From Psychrobacillus sp. FSL K6-4046 (lineage in GTDB: Bacteria; Bacillota; Bacilli; Bacillales_A; Planococcaceae), in NCBI RefSeq assembly GCF_038624605.1, contig NZ_CP152020.1, positions 2,783,312 through 2,847,311 of the forward strand: a DNA stretch of 64,000 nucleotides, written 5' to 3'. A model generated the notes under the pieces. The model saw only the letters and a program-made list of their open reading frames with translations, was not told where the DNA came from and made no database searches. A program made the position numbers and the translations under genes. Positions 10,306 to 19,681 of this stretch are shown piece by piece; positions within the stretch are counted from its first letter, which is position 1; every line of letters starts with the position of its first letter.

Positions 10306-10345
10306 AAAATACCTTGAGAATGGGATCTCAAGGTATTTTTGCTTT
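10306..10345. terminator. Bidirectional terminator between kinase and GGDEF-EAL genes
   Basis: Near-perfect stem AAAATACCTTGAGA / TCTCAAGGTATTTT with T-runs on both strands, between convergent genes. Confidence 0.8.
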
Positions 10346-10421
10346 AGTAGTTTCGCTAATTTTCAAAAATGAATAGGTAGTTATCATCCAATTTATAAGA
10401 TTAAAAGATCCCCATATAATA

Positions 10422-12599
10422 TTATAATTGCGAAGCCAATAGCTTAAAGCTCGGAACGTCCTCCACACGAAGAGGCTTGGAATAATAGAAACCTTGGACA
10501 ATTTCACAATTATGCAGCTTTAAAAACTGGATGACTTCCTCTGTTTCCACCCCTTCTGCCACTACTTCTAAACCAAGACTTTTGCCTATTTTTATAATAG
10601 ATGACACTATTACTTCGTCTCTTTTTTCTATGATCTGATTCATAAAGACTTGATCTATTTTTAACGTATGAATAGGCAGTTCCTTTAAATAACGGAAATT
10701 TGAAAAGCCGGAGCCAAAATCATCCATAGCAATTCGAACACCGTATTGTTTTAATTCCTCCAATATAGTAGACAGCTTGCTTATATTTTTCATTAGAATG
10801 TTTTCCGTAATTTCCAATTCTAGATAATGTGGTGGAAGCCCAGTCTCATGAAGAATATATTTTACATTGGTTGTAAAGTCATTTTGATCTAACTCGACTG
10901 GACTTATATTCACAGATATTGTACTAAAAGACAATCCCTCTTTTAACCACTGTGTAGCTTGTTTACATGCTTCCTTAAGAACATACCTACCAATCGGAAT
11001 AATTAGCCCTGTCTCTTCTGCAAATGGAATATACTCATTCGGAGGAATAATATTTCCCCCCTTTCTATTCCATCTAATGAGAGCTTCATAGCCTTGAACC
11101 TTGTTGGTAGTTAGGTTTAATTTCGGTTGATAGACTAGAAAGAATTCGTTCTTTTTAAGTCCCATTCGAATATCACTCTCTAAAGACAATTTATCTATAT
11201 ATCCTTTTTCATATTCAGATGTATACAAGACTGCTGTTCTCTTCCCTTTATCTTTCGATTCATTTAACGCTAAATCTGCAGCTCTATGTAAAGCATTATA
11301 GCTATCGCCGTGTTCCGGAAAGCAGGAAATTCCAATAGAGCATGAAATGTATAACTCCATTTCATGAATGCTAAAAGGCTTTTCAATTTCTTTTAATAAC
11401 AGTTGGGCATTACTTAATGAGTCTCTACAAGAAAAATAGTCATCCTCCAAAAGGATAACAAACTCATCCCCGCCCATCCTATAAATCTTGGCGCCTTTGG
11501 TATAAAATTTCTTCATTCTTTTAGAAACCTTTTGTAATAGCAGGTCTCCTGTAACATGACCTAATGAGTCATTAATATTTTTAAATCTGTCTAAATCAAT
11601 ATATAGAAAACTAAACTTTTCCTTTAATTTTATCTTAAGCTGGATATCTCTATTTAATGCTGCAGTATTGTATGTATTTGTTAAGTGATCCTCGTACGCT
11701 AGCTCTGATAGTTTCTTTCTAGTCTTTTCTATTTCCGTGATATCATTTCCTATTCCTATTGCGCCCATTATTTCACCTTCTTTTTCAATAGGTGAGATCG
11801 TGATATGAATACATTTCGGCCCAAACCACTCTTTATATGAAACTTCCTTCCCTAAAAAGACCTCAGAAATATTCTCCTTAAATCTATCAGATATTTCTCG
11901 AGGAAAATAATCCATCGTCTGACTGAAGGATCGAGATGTTTGTTCCGCAAACAGTTCATTGGAAGGATGAATCATCGGAATTCCTCTTTCCAAAAAATAC
12001 TCTGTTGCTATCTTTCCGGTTAGTAGGGTAAAATTCAACTCTTTATCTAATCTAAAAATTAAGTTATTTACATGTCTCACTACAGTATCAAAGGAATTAA
12101 TGATATTAGTTTTTAAACGTAGCTCATTTTCTTTTTCAGGTGTTATATCTGTTCGAATACTTAAAAAGTATGTACCTTGGTCAATTGTATTAATAGGCAA
12201 AATGTAAGTCTTTACCCAATACAATTCTCCATTTTTCCGTTTGTTACATATTTCACCTACCCATGTTTGACCTTGAAGAATAGTTTTCCACAATTCTTCA
12301 AAAAAACCAGACGGGTGGGTGAAGGAATTAATAATTCGATGAGTTTTTCCGATTAATTCTTCACGAGAGTAACCAGAGATCTCTGTAAATTTGTCATTTA
12401 CATATAATATTTTACCTGCACGATTAGTTAAAGCTATAATCATTGTTTTATTTACTGCATAGCTCATCAGATTCATTTTGTATAATGTATCTTCAAGTTT
12501 TTCTCCCAAAAGGTTAATATCTGACAATGACTCTTTATGTAAAGCTTCTTTTACTGTGAGCAATAAATCTTCGGAACCTGTTCCAAATATGGACTCCAT
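10422..12599 (-). CDS. PAS-PAS-GGDEF-EAL cyclic-di-GMP enzyme
   Basis: A 725-residue soluble protein. PAS 1 (~45-155, VNDKFTEISGYSREELIG) is followed by a diverged PAS-like sensor (~165-290). The GGDEF domain (~300-460) has an intact RMGGDEFVILLED signature. The EAL domain (~470-720) has intact YEALIRW, NISPVEL, LEITEN, MDDFGSGFSN, KIDQVFM and EGVETEE motifs. Both active sites look complete, so the protein could make and degrade c-di-GMP; which activity dominates cannot be told. It has no membrane segment, so input is probably cytosolic (redox or ligand through PAS). Single gene, with start ATG behind GGAGGACAAATT. Confidence 0.9.
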   Translation of the reverse strand: MESIFGTGSEDLLLTVKEALHKESLSDINLLGEKLEDTLYKMNLMSYAVNKTMIIALTNRAGKILYVNDKFTEISGYSREELIGKTHRIINSFTHPSGFFEELWKTILQGQTWVGEICNKRKNGELYWVKTYILPINTIDQGTYFLSIRTDITPEKENELRLKTNIINSFDTVVRHVNNLIFRLDKELNFTLLTGKIATEYFLERGIPMIHPSNELFAEQTSRSFSQTMDYFPREISDRFKENISEVFLGKEVSYKEWFGPKCIHITISPIEKEGEIMGAIGIGNDITEIEKTRKKLSELAYEDHLTNTYNTAALNRDIQLKIKLKEKFSFLYIDLDRFKNINDSLGHVTGDLLLQKVSKRMKKFYTKGAKIYRMGGDEFVILLEDDYFSCRDSLSNAQLLLKEIEKPFSIHEMELYISCSIGISCFPEHGDSYNALHRAADLALNESKDKGKRTAVLYTSEYEKGYIDKLSLESDIRMGLKKNEFFLVYQPKLNLTTNKVQGYEALIRWNRKGGNIIPPNEYIPFAEETGLIIPIGRYVLKEACKQATQWLKEGLSFSTISVNISPVELDQNDFTTNVKYILHETGLPPHYLELEITENILMKNISKLSTILEELKQYGVRIAMDDFGSGFSNFRYLKELPIHTLKIDQVFMNQIIEKRDEVIVSSIIKIGKSLGLEVVAEGVETEEVIQFLKLHNCEIVQGFYYSKPLRVEDVPSFKLLASQL

Positions 12600-12747
12600 A
12601 ATTTGTCCTCCAATTTTAATTTATCGTAAAAACCTAACCGCTTCACTTCAAATATTAGTAAAAAAGATACAAAATGTCAATATTACATTGATATAATAGG
12701 TTTATTCATTGTCACCATTTGGACATTAGTTAATTACAACGCACTAA

Positions 12748-12785
12748 AGGTGCGACAATTTTATATCATCGCACCTCCAAAAAAT
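12748..12785 (-). terminator. Terminator of the aldehyde dehydrogenase gene
   Basis: Minus-strand arms AGGTGCGA / TCGCACCT with an AT-rich loop, plus a flanking TTTTTT run. Confidence 0.6.
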
Positions 12786-12789
12786 ACTA

Positions 12790-14187
12790 TTATTTTAATA
12801 AACTTCTTACTAGCTTTATTTTGTTCTTATAAGGCGGGAATGCTACATTAAGAGGTATAGTTGTGCTCTTCTTTACAATAGATTTCTGATGAGTAAATAA
12901 TTCAAAGCTCGCTAGTCCATGATATGCACCCATTCCAGAGTTTCCTACCCCACCAAAAGGTAAATGTGCACTACCTGCATGCATGATAGTATCATTTATA
13001 CAACCGCCACCAAATGAAAGCTCTTCTAGGAAATAGTTTTGAGCTCCCTCATGCTCACTGAACATATAGGCAGCTAAAGGTTTAGGGAATTTTCTAATCT
13101 GACGAATAATATCAGGTAACTCTTTGTAAGTGATTACAGGTAAAATTGGTCCGAAGATTTCCTCCTGCATAGATGGACTAGAAAATTGTACACCATCTAG
13201 AATTGTCGGCTCTATATATAAATCTTCCTTGTCTGATTTTCCACCAAAAATAATCTGGTCCTTTTCTTGTACAATCATTTTTTGTAGTCGTTTAAAGTGA
13301 TTGGTATTAACTATCCTGCCATAGTCTGTACTTTCTTGTACATTTTTTCCATAAAAATGATGAATTGCTTCCTGTAATTTTTCAATCAGCTTGTCTTTTA
13401 CCGGCTCTTCTACTAATAAATAATCAGGTGCAATACAAGTTTGTCCGGCGTTCACTAATTTACCCCAAATAATACGTTTAGCGGCTAAATCTAAGTTAGC
13501 TGTATGATCGACAATAGCCGGGCTTTTCCCACCTAATTCTAAAGCAATAGGAGTGAGTCTTTTAGAAGCTGCTTCCATTACTACCTTCCCTACATTTACA
13601 CTACCTGTAAAGAAAATAAAATCAAATGGAGCATGGATTAAAAGGGAAGTTTCTTCTTTTTCTCCTTCCACGACTCTTATATAATGCGGATGAAATGCCT
13701 CTGCAACAATCTTTTTCACTATATTAGTAGTGTGAGGAGTAGTTTCCGAAGGTTTAATCATGGCACAATTACCGCCAGCAATTGCACCAATTAACGGTTC
13801 CATTACTAATTGAAAAGGATAGTTAAATGGGGCAATAATTAATACAGTTCCATAGGGTTCACTAATAATCTGACTTTTAGATGGCATTAAGGCCATTGGA
13901 GTCTTCACCTGTTTAGGCTGCATCCAGTGCTCCAGGTTTTTATTCATGTTTGAAATACTTTCATATATTAAGCCTATTTCTGTCGTATATGACTCAAACT
14001 CACTTTTTCTTAAGTCCTTATAAAGAGCTTCAATTACTTCAGCTTCATACTTCTTAATCGTTTTTTTCAATACTTCTAATTGTTCGATTCGAAACTTCGC
14101 GGATTTTGTTATGCCTGAGTAGTAAAATGCATGATGCTCCTCTAACATAATATCCAACTGCTGTGAATTAAATTTCACATAAATCAT
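12790..14187 (-). CDS. Class 3-type aldehyde dehydrogenase
   Basis: An NAD(P)-dependent dehydrogenase of about 465 residues, of the ALDH3/YwdH length. The catalytic cysteine lies in NAGQTCIAPDY and the general-base glutamate in ELGGKSP. The nucleotide-binding FTGSVNVGK and the substrate-side PFGGVGNSGMG motif are present. It probably oxidises medium or long-chain aldehydes; the substrate is inferred only from class. GAGGAG directly abuts the first ATG, while an in-frame GTG nine bases later (14176-14178) has good spacing. The real start is therefore probably that GTG, giving 462 residues. Confidence 0.88.
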   Translation of the reverse strand: MIYVKFNSQQLDIMLEEHHAFYYSGITKSAKFRIEQLEVLKKTIKKYEAEVIEALYKDLRKSEFESYTTEIGLIYESISNMNKNLEHWMQPKQVKTPMALMPSKSQIISEPYGTVLIIAPFNYPFQLVMEPLIGAIAGGNCAMIKPSETTPHTTNIVKKIVAEAFHPHYIRVVEGEKEETSLLIHAPFDFIFFTGSVNVGKVVMEAASKRLTPIALELGGKSPAIVDHTANLDLAAKRIIWGKLVNAGQTCIAPDYLLVEEPVKDKLIEKLQEAIHHFYGKNVQESTDYGRIVNTNHFKRLQKMIVQEKDQIIFGGKSDKEDLYIEPTILDGVQFSSPSMQEEIFGPILPVITYKELPDIIRQIRKFPKPLAAYMFSEHEGAQNYFLEELSFGGGCINDTIMHAGSAHLPFGGVGNSGMGAYHGLASFELFTHQKSIVKKSTTIPLNVAFPPYKNKIKLVRSLLK

Positions 14188-14491
14188 CTCCTCATCGACT
14201 TTGTTTTGTATTAAAACTTCTTTAGTGCTAAAAGACCTTCTTGCTAAAGCATACTATTTTTTTCAAGTAGACGAAAGAAATTGGATTTTCTACCTAGTAC
14301 ATTAAATGATTCAAAAATGGCATACTACTTTTAAAGGATGAGTTATAAAGTAACCTTTCTAACCGTTCTTTAACCAGTCCTGTCTTATGAAAAGTTTTAA
14401 TTTCGTAATTAGTGTTTGATGGAGCAACAAATTGGGGTATATAAAAATCAAATGAATTATTTAAAAGCTTTTAAAAAGGAGAGGAAATATA
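14188..14491. other. Intergenic region, no gene seen
   Basis: AT-rich divergent spacer between the aldehyde dehydrogenase and a small plus-strand ORF. I see no clear -35/-10 pair or conserved RNA. Confidence 0.4.
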
Positions 14492-14647
14492 ATGACTGAA
14501 ACTCAAACATGGTGGGAACCTATTTTTCAAGGACCAATGTCAATAGGTTTAAACAAGGAACGTTTACAAAATGAACTAGAAGAGGAAACTTTTTTATATT
14601 TCCAACAAAGTGACTCTACTACAACCGAGACGACAACAATCGAATAG
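14492..14647 (+). CDS. Small protein of unknown function (51 aa)
   Basis: The ATG at 14492 is preceded by AAAAAGGAGAGGAAATATA, a strong, correctly spaced ribosome-binding site. The ORF ends at TAG 14645-14647 and a compact terminator follows. The product starts MTETQTWWEP, has an acidic middle (ELEEE) and ends in a threonine-rich tail (TTTETTTIE). It has no membrane segment or cysteines. I do not recognise the family. The ribosome-binding site and terminator together make a real gene likely, but coding support from homologues is missing. Confidence 0.55.
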   Translation: MTETQTWWEPIFQGPMSIGLNKERLQNELEEETFLYFQQSDSTTTETTTIE

Positions 14648-14713
14648 ATTATTTTCTAAAAGTCAGTATTTTTATTTTGAATTAGTAATGTATCGTAGTT
14701 ACTTAGAACATGT

Positions 14714-14746
14714 AGGAGGAGAGTCCAATGATTCTCCTCCTTTTAA
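14714..14746 (+). terminator. Terminator after the 51-aa gene
   Basis: Perfect arms AGGAGGAGA / TCTCCTCCT with an 10-nt loop, followed by TTTAAT. Confidence 0.7.
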
Positions 14747-14869
14747 TATGCAGATAGATCAACGCCTTATATATTTTATTCTTTACAATACTTTAGAAAT
14801 AATGTACCTAGTCATGTTAATTGATAACATATAAACTCAAAATCATTCTATTTATATGAATAACTAAAA

Positions 14870-14914
14870 AGACTGCAAACAAACTTCAATTTCAGTTTGT
14901 CCACAGACTTTAAT
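14870..14914 (-). terminator. Terminator of the PgpA-like gene
   Basis: Nested inverted repeat AGTCT...ACAAACTG / AGTTTG...AGACT, with the minus-strand T-run TTTTTAG. Confidence 0.65.
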
Positions 14915-14923
14915 ACGATTATA

Positions 14924-15508
14924 TTATGTTGTTGCACCTTTAATTTTAGTTTCTGGAGCTGTTTCTTCTGGTGCTAAATCTTCAAAGGTTTCATTTGCTT
15001 CTTCTAAATCTCTCGTTCGGTGAGCGAGACGAGATGCTGCGCTAGCAGCGATACTTGCAACTAAATCATCTAAAAAGGTATGAATACTTCCGCCCTTTTT
15101 TGTATCTAGTTTAGATATAATACCTATTTTATTCTTGTCTAGATGCCCAAACGTGGTGACGGCTATACTTCCGTATGTAAATACAGCGCCTAATGCGATT
15201 GTTTCATCTACTCCGAACAAACCTTCATCTGCTTCTACAATTTGCTGAAGAGGAGCTGAAAGCATTTTCTTCTCAGCAAGCTCATCTAATTCAATACCAA
15301 CTAAGATGGCATGCTGCATTTCTCTTTTTTTCATGACACTCTTGATTGACTCAATACAATGTTCAATTGTTAATCCTTTATTATAAGGAAACTGCATTTC
15401 ATACACGATTTTAGCAACCTCTTCGATGGTAACCCCTCTACGTTTTAAGGCATCTAACGTGGCTTGCTCTACTGTTCTCGAATGCACTCTTAATGATTCA
15501 TTTTCCAA
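14924..15508 (-). CDS. Phosphatidylglycerophosphatase A-family protein (YutG/YpjQ-like)
   Basis: About 194 residues. The family core reads EADEGLFGVDETIALGAVF followed by GGSIHTFLDDLVASIAASAASRLAHR, whose acidic FLDD segment is the likely metal-binding part. PgpA-type enzymes dephosphorylate phosphatidylglycerol phosphate; the Bacillus soluble versions are less well characterised. The start is set at TTG 15506-15508 (LENESLRVHS) because TAAGGAGG lies 8 nt upstream. In-frame ATGs further upstream (to 15592) would have that site inside the gene. Divergent from yjcH, with about 115 bp between them. Confidence 0.75.
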   Translation of the reverse strand: MENESLRVHSRTVEQATLDALKRRGVTIEEVAKIVYEMQFPYNKGLTIEHCIESIKSVMKKREMQHAILVGIELDELAEKKMLSAPLQQIVEADEGLFGVDETIALGAVFTYGSIAVTTFGHLDKNKIGIISKLDTKKGGSIHTFLDDLVASIAASAASRLAHRTRDLEEANETFEDLAPEETAPETKIKGATT

Positions 15509-15623
15509 AAAAATAACCTCCTTATAATCTAACATTGTAAAAAATTCATCGTGACTCCTCTTATTATACCTCTTTACCAGTATATGATACAATTTCTATA
15601 TAACATGACAACGAGGTGTAAAT

Positions 15624-16346
15624 ATGAATCGAGGCACATTACAAGATACAACAATTTACAGTAAAGCTTTAGATGAAGAGATCCAGTTATTAATTTATTT
15701 ACCTCCCAATTATTCACCATTATACAAATATAGTGTTTTAATCGCATCAGACGGAAAAGACTACTTTCAGCTTGGCAGAATATCCCGGATTGCAGATGAG
15801 TTATACGAAAACCGGCAAATAGAAAACTTAATCATTGTGGGCGTGCCTTATAAAAATGTAAAAGATCGCCGAAGTAAATATCATCCAGAGGGAGAGCAGC
15901 AGCTTGCGTATTCACGTTTTATAGCACAAGAGCTAGTTCCTTACATTGATGAAAATTATCCCACTTATCAAATTGGAATGGGGAGAGCTCTAATAGGTGA
16001 TTCACTGGCAGGAACAATTTCTTTACTTACTGCTCTAAGATACCCAAACACCTTTGGCAAGGTCATCCTTCACTCCCCTTTGGTTAATGAAGAAATATTA
16101 GAAAAGGTGGAAAATCATAAAGAAGTAAGTGCTTTTTCCATTTATCAAGTAATAGGAAATGAAGAAACGGCAGTTAAAACAGGCGACGGATTACTCACCG
16201 ATTTCCTTACACCTAATCGACAACTGCATGTTATGCTAAAAAATAAAGGAGTTTCTACCTTTTACGACGAATTAAATGGAGACCATACATGGAAGCTTTG
16301 GCAGCCGGATATTAAAAGATCACTGCTAAACAATTTCAGTCTGTAG
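15624..16346 (+). CDS. yjcH: Alpha/beta-hydrolase esterase, YjcH-like
   Basis: A 240-residue enterochelin-esterase-type hydrolase without signal peptide. The nucleophile elbow is GDSLAG (about residue 134). A late acidic/His region GNEET...NGDHTWKLW supplies the probable Asp and His. B. subtilis yjcF-yjcG-yjcH is the same trio. Here the gene order is yjcH-yjcG-yjcF on the plus strand. The start ATG follows AACGAGGTG. Natural substrate unknown. Confidence 0.78.
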   Translation: MNRGTLQDTTIYSKALDEEIQLLIYLPPNYSPLYKYSVLIASDGKDYFQLGRISRIADELYENRQIENLIIVGVPYKNVKDRRSKYHPEGEQQLAYSRFIAQELVPYIDENYPTYQIGMGRALIGDSLAGTISLLTALRYPNTFGKVILHSPLVNEEILEKVENHKEVSAFSIYQVIGNEETAVKTGDGLLTDFLTPNRQLHVMLKNKGVSTFYDELNGDHTWKLWQPDIKRSLLNNFSL

Positions 16347-16357
16347 GGTATTTTTGA

Positions 16358-16363
16358 TATAAT
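16358..16363 (+). promoter_or_regulatory. Possible -10 element for yjcG-yjcF
   Basis: TATAAT at the end of yjcH, 40 bp before yjcG. A weak TTCAGT lies 17 nt upstream as a -35 candidate. It suggests yjcGF can be transcribed separately. Confidence 0.35.
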
Positions 16364-16402
16364 AGAAATATATTGTAAGATAATTATAAGGAGGTCATGA
16401 TT

Positions 16403-16918
16403 ATGAAATACGGTATTGTTGCTTTTCCATCAAAAAAGGTACAAGATTTTGCAAACTCTTATAGAAAGCGTTATGATCCCCATTATGCCCTAATTACTCC
16501 TCATATGACATTGAAGGGAGTTTTTGAGGCAGATGAAGCCCAAATTAAAACAATAGCTAACCATATTAATGATATAGCTAAAAAACATAAGCCTTTTACT
16601 ATGAAAACTACAAAGGTAAGTTCTTTTGCACCTGTAACAAATGCTATCTATTTTAATGTTCAATCTACTCCAGAGCTTGAGAAGCTTCATGAGGATTTAA
16701 ATGCTATTGAATTTCATGATGATGAAACGTATTCATTTGTTCCTCATATTACTATTGCACAAAAACTTAGTGGAAGTGAACACGACGATATTTTACCTCA
16801 ATTAAAAATGATTGGTGCACAGTTTGAGGAAGAAATTGACCGGATTCACCTGTTGTACCAATTAGAAGACGGTTCATGGACCGTCTATGAAACATTTAGA
16901 TTGTCTGGAGCTGAGTAA
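16403..16918 (+). CDS. yjcG: 2H phosphoesterase / RNA ligase-like protein YjcG
   Basis: 171 residues, the same length as B. subtilis YjcG. It has the two HxTx motifs of the 2H phosphoesterase fold: HMTLKG near residue 35 and HITIAQ near residue 115. Members act on 2',3'-cyclic phosphate or 2'-5' linkages, but the substrate of YjcG is not established. The start ATG at 16403 lies 8 nt after AAGGAGGTC; an ATG at 16397 is too close to that site. Two bases separate its stop from yjcF, indicating translational coupling. Confidence 0.85.
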   Translation: MKYGIVAFPSKKVQDFANSYRKRYDPHYALITPHMTLKGVFEADEAQIKTIANHINDIAKKHKPFTMKTTKVSSFAPVTNAIYFNVQSTPELEKLHEDLNAIEFHDDETYSFVPHITIAQKLSGSEHDDILPQLKMIGAQFEEEIDRIHLLYQLEDGSWTVYETFRLSGAE

Positions 16919-16920
16919 CC

Positions 16921-17349
16921 TTGGTATTTGCAAAAATTGTTGAAACAGAGAAAGAATATGAGGATGCTATTCATATAAGAAGAAAAGTATTCGTAGAGGA
17001 ACAAGATGTTCCTCTACATTTAGAGTTAGACGAATATGATATGAAATCCACGCATTTTGTAGCCTATGATGGAGACACTCCTTTTGGAGCTGGCCGCATC
17101 CGTATTGCAGAGCCCCATGTCGGTAAAGTAGAGCGAGTATGTATCTTACCAAAGTACAGAGGGAAGCATTTAGGTAACTTGATGATGGATTGTATGGAGA
17201 AATATGCATTGGATCATCAATTTAAAAAGCTAAAGCTTAATGCTCAAAGTCAGGCGCTACCTTTCTATGAAAAAAGAGGGTATACTATTACGTCCCCAGA
17301 ATTTCTGGAGGCTAATATTCCTCACCGAGCTATGGAAAAAGAATTATAA
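16921..17349 (+). CDS. yjcF: GNAT-family N-acetyltransferase, YjcF-like
   Basis: A 142-residue single GNAT domain with the acetyl-CoA-binding loop VCILPKYRGKHLGNLMMD and the C-terminal NAQSQALPFYEKRGY motif. It begins at TTG 16921, only 2 bp after the yjcG stop, with CTGGAG inside yjcG as its ribosome-binding site. The coupled arrangement yjcG-yjcF is conserved with B. subtilis. Substrate unknown. Confidence 0.82.
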   Translation: MVFAKIVETEKEYEDAIHIRRKVFVEEQDVPLHLELDEYDMKSTHFVAYDGDTPFGAGRIRIAEPHVGKVERVCILPKYRGKHLGNLMMDCMEKYALDHQFKKLKLNAQSQALPFYEKRGYTITSPEFLEANIPHRAMEKEL

Positions 17350-17361
17350 TCCTACATAAGC

Positions 17362-17395
17362 AAAACCCGCTAACGGTATGTTAGCGGGTTTTACT
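17362..17395. terminator. Bidirectional terminator after yjcF
   Basis: Perfect stem AAAACCCGCTAAC / GTTAGCGGGTTTT between convergent genes. Confidence 0.85.
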
Positions 17396-17401
17396 TTTTG
17401 C

Positions 17402-17713
17402 TTAAATATAGGTATTTACAAAATGACCTTTACCTGATATTTCTGCAATAATAGGTGATAAATTGACGGGGTTAGGTTGGATAAAGCCTTTGTATAATGG
17501 CAAGCTAGAAAGTTCCTTATTACCCGATAATTGCTTTTCTTCTTTTTGTTCTACATCTTCATTTTGTTGAAGGTTTGTTAAGTGATTATCAAAAAGTGAT
17601 TTCATTTTAACTGATTGAACATTGCTGATTTGAGCAAAATTATATTCTTCCATTTGCATTCGATTAGCATAAATTTGTGACTGCAAAGGTTGAACTGGAA
17701 TAATATACCCCAT
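17402..17713 (-). CDS. Hypothetical protein (103 aa)
   Basis: The ATG at 17711-17713 is preceded by GGAGGTGGATAAGA, a strong site. The product is hydrophilic, Gln- and Asn-rich (MQMEEYNFAQ, NLQQNEDVEQKEEKQ), with no signal peptide or recognisable domain. Its position among spore genes and convergent to yjcF suggests a sporulation-phase protein, but nothing in the protein itself shows this. Confidence 0.6.
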   Translation of the reverse strand: MGYIIPVQPLQSQIYANRMQMEEYNFAQISNVQSVKMKSLFDNHLTNLQQNEDVEQKEEKQLSGNKELSSLPLYKGFIQPNPVNLSPIIAEISGKGHFVNTYI

Positions 17714-17788
17714 TCTTATCCACCTCCATTATAAACTCTATGCTCTTTACCCCATTTGAAATTACCTTAAACCTATTTTTTAAAAAAA

Positions 17789-18034
17789 TTACAACATTTT
17801 TTCAATATCAGTTAAACTGATGGAACTTCCTTTTTGGAGGATAGAGTTCGTCAGCTGATCTTCTAATTCTTTAGAAACAGGTTTGTTAGCTACCCTGCCT
17901 ACTTTTCTTACGATTTTTCTAACTTGATGTTCATCAGTAAAATCAGCATTTGAAATAGCGTTAGCTAATGTAAAAAGCTGATCCATTGATACGCCAGTTT
18001 TATTCTCAATCGCTCTAAAAAAAGAATTTTGCAT
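17789..18034 (-). CDS. spoVIF: Stage VI sporulation protein F
   Basis: An 81-residue protein matching SpoVIF (YjcC): FFRAIENKTGVSMDQLFTLANAISNADFTDEHQVRKI (split here across residues ~4-40) and a C-terminal SISLTDIEKML. In B. subtilis SpoVIF is a mother-cell protein needed for coat assembly and late gene expression through GerE. The start ATG at 18032-18034 lies 7 nt after GCGAGGGGGA; an upstream in-frame ATG at 18052 overlaps that site. It sits in the conserved cot-spoVIF-yjc neighbourhood. Confidence 0.85.
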   Translation of the reverse strand: MQNSFFRAIENKTGVSMDQLFTLANAISNADFTDEHQVRKIVRKVGRVANKPVSKELEDQLTNSILQKGSSISLTDIEKML

Positions 18035-18068
18035 GTATTTTCCCCCTCGCATTATTTATATCCAGGTG

Positions 18069-18242
18069 TTAAGGGAGAAAGGTGCTTCCTACTATTATTA
18101 AAAGAATGAATAACACTACAAGCAGAACAAATGCGTTAGAGCCTTGAAAACCACCGTATCCTCCACCATCATAACCACCGCCATAGCCATAGCCGTAACC
18201 ACCACCATAGCAAAAGCTTTCGCCACCACAATAGCCGTACAT
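18069..18242 (-). CDS. YjcZ-family small sporulation protein (57 aa)
   Basis: The ATG at 18240-18242 follows GAAGGGGGGAAAGAT. The product begins MYGYCGGESFCYGGGYGYGYGG, a Gly/Tyr-rich low-complexity head. It ends in one hydrophobic segment (NAFVLLVVLFILLIIVG) and a short tail. That head-plus-single-TM plan is typical of YjcZ/YtzI-like sporulation peptides found in spore preparations of Bacillales. Two cysteines in the head could crosslink. Stop TAA at 18069-18071. Confidence 0.82.
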   Translation of the reverse strand: MYGYCGGESFCYGGGYGYGYGGGYDGGGYGGFQGSNAFVLLVVLFILLIIVGSTFLP

Positions 18243-18306
18243 ATCTTTCCCCCCTTCCTTTCAACTTATAGTATGCAAGGGGGTAAGAGGAAGTAGGGCA
18301 TTTTAA

Positions 18307-18672
18307 TTAGTAGGTGGTTTTCCGTTTCTGAAATATAAAGGCTCCAATGATACCAAATAAGATTGCTGCGCTAATACCTGAACTAGTTACTTCAAACATT
18401 CCTGTTATTACTCCAACTAATCCGTGCTTCTCTGCTTCGGCCAACGCTCCATGAGTTAATGAGTTTCCAAAAGAGGTAATTGGTATAGTTGCACCTGCTC
18501 CAGCAAAATCGATGAGAGGCTCATATAAACCGAACCCATCTAGAATCGATCCTGTAACAACTAATCCACTTAACGTATGGGCTGGCGTAAGCTTAAATGC
18601 ATCCATTAAGATTTGCCCAACTACACATATTAATCCACCTACTACAAAAGCTGTAATTAATGATGATATCAT
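18307..18672 (-). CDS. spoVAEB: Stage V sporulation protein AEB
   Basis: A 121-residue hydrophobic protein with three to four TM segments. It carries the SpoVAC/AE family motif [21 protein letters not shown] around residues 56-77. Part of the SpoVA channel in the spore inner membrane that moves Ca-dipicolinate in and out. It starts one base after the spoVAD stop (translational coupling). Last gene of the operon lipoprotein-spoVAC-spoVAD-spoVAEB. Confidence 0.92.
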   Translation of the reverse strand: MISSLITAFVVGGLICVVGQILMDAFKLTPAHTLSGLVVTGSILDGFGLYEPLIDFAGAGATIPITSFGNSLTHGALAEAEKHGLVGVITGMFEVTSSGISAAILFGIIGAFIFQKRKTTY

Positions 18673-18673
18673 A

Positions 18674-19681
18674 TTATCCCTTCTTCTCCATTCGACATTC
18701 TATGGCATGTGCTATACAAGGGATTGTTTCCCCTTGTTGATAAGTTAAAGGGGACAATAGAGCCCCTGTAGCTACTAACAATACTCGGTTAAACGTTCCT
18801 TTTTTAAGTTGACTATAAATATGGCTAAAGAATACAGAGGCGGAGCAACCTGGACCGCTCGCACCTGCATTAAAGAATTGATCGTCTCCATAAAATTGGG
18901 CACCGGCATCCTGTAAAATAACTCCACTATTCTCGTCTTGGAACATTTCTTTTAATATAGAAAGACCTATTTTTCCAAGATCGCCAGTCATAATTAGATC
19001 ATAGTCAGTCATTTTGCTATTCGTATTTTTCAGATGCCTTTCAATCGTATCTCTCGCAGCAGGAGCCATTGCAGCTCCCATATGAAGCGGGTCCGATTGC
19101 TGGCCATCCACAACTCTGCCCATAGTAGCATGAGTAATATAAGGAGCATTTTTAGCCTTACTTTGTAATAATGCAAAAGCAGCTGCAGTTACTGTCCATT
19201 GAGCTGTTTTTGGTTTCTGTGCTCCGTATTCTAATGGATATCTAAACTGTCTTTCTACAGAAGGGTGATGACTGGAGGCGCCGGCAAGAACGTTCTTAGC
19301 ATTTCCAGACTCTAGCATAAGAGATCCAATGATAACTGCCTCCATTGAACTCGCACATGCAGAAAAAACACCGAAATATGGAATAGCAAGCTTTCTTGCA
19401 GCAAAGTTAGAAGGCGACATTTGATTTACTAAGTCCCCTCCGATTAGCAAATCAATATTATCCATTTTTTCATGTGCTTTTTTTACTGCCGTAGAACAGG
19501 CCTTTTCAATAAACCGACTTGCTGCCTGCTCGTATGTTTCATTTGTTTCTTTTTCAGTTTCCAGTATTTCATCAAAACCCTCGGCAAATGGACTTGATTT
19601 TTCGACCGGACCAGCTATTACTCCGGCACTTGCAATACTAGGTCGTTGTGTAAATGAAATCGTTCCACCGGTATTTACCAC
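18674..19681 (-). CDS. spoVAD: Stage V sporulation protein AD
   Basis: A 335-residue thiolase-like protein of normal SpoVAD length. It has the conserved [10 protein letters not shown] segment and [17 protein letters not shown], and it binds dipicolinic acid on the outer face of the inner spore membrane. GTG start at 19679-19681, 7 nt after TTAGGAG, overlapping the end of spoVAC by 7 bp. Confidence 0.95.
   Translation of the reverse strand: MVNTGGTISFTQRPSIASAGVIAGPVEKSSPFAEGFDEILETEKETNETYEQAASRFIEKACSTAVKKAHEKMDNIDLLIGGDLVNQMSPSNFAARKLAIPYFGVFSACASSMEAVIIGSLMLESGNAKNVLAGASSHHPSVERQFRYPLEYGAQKPKTAQWTVTAAAFALLQSKAKNAPYITHATMGRVVDGQQSDPLHMGAAMAPAARDTIERHLKNTNSKMTDYDLIMTGDLGKIGLSILKEMFQDENSGVILQDAGAQFYGDDQFFNAGASGPGCSASVFFSHIYSQLKKGTFNRVLLVATGALLSPLTYQQGETIPCIAHAIECRMEKKG

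Noticed and set aside
14610-14834. 74-codon plus-strand ORF
   Set aside because: It overlaps the 51-aa gene in another frame, reads through its terminator and has no ribosome-binding site.
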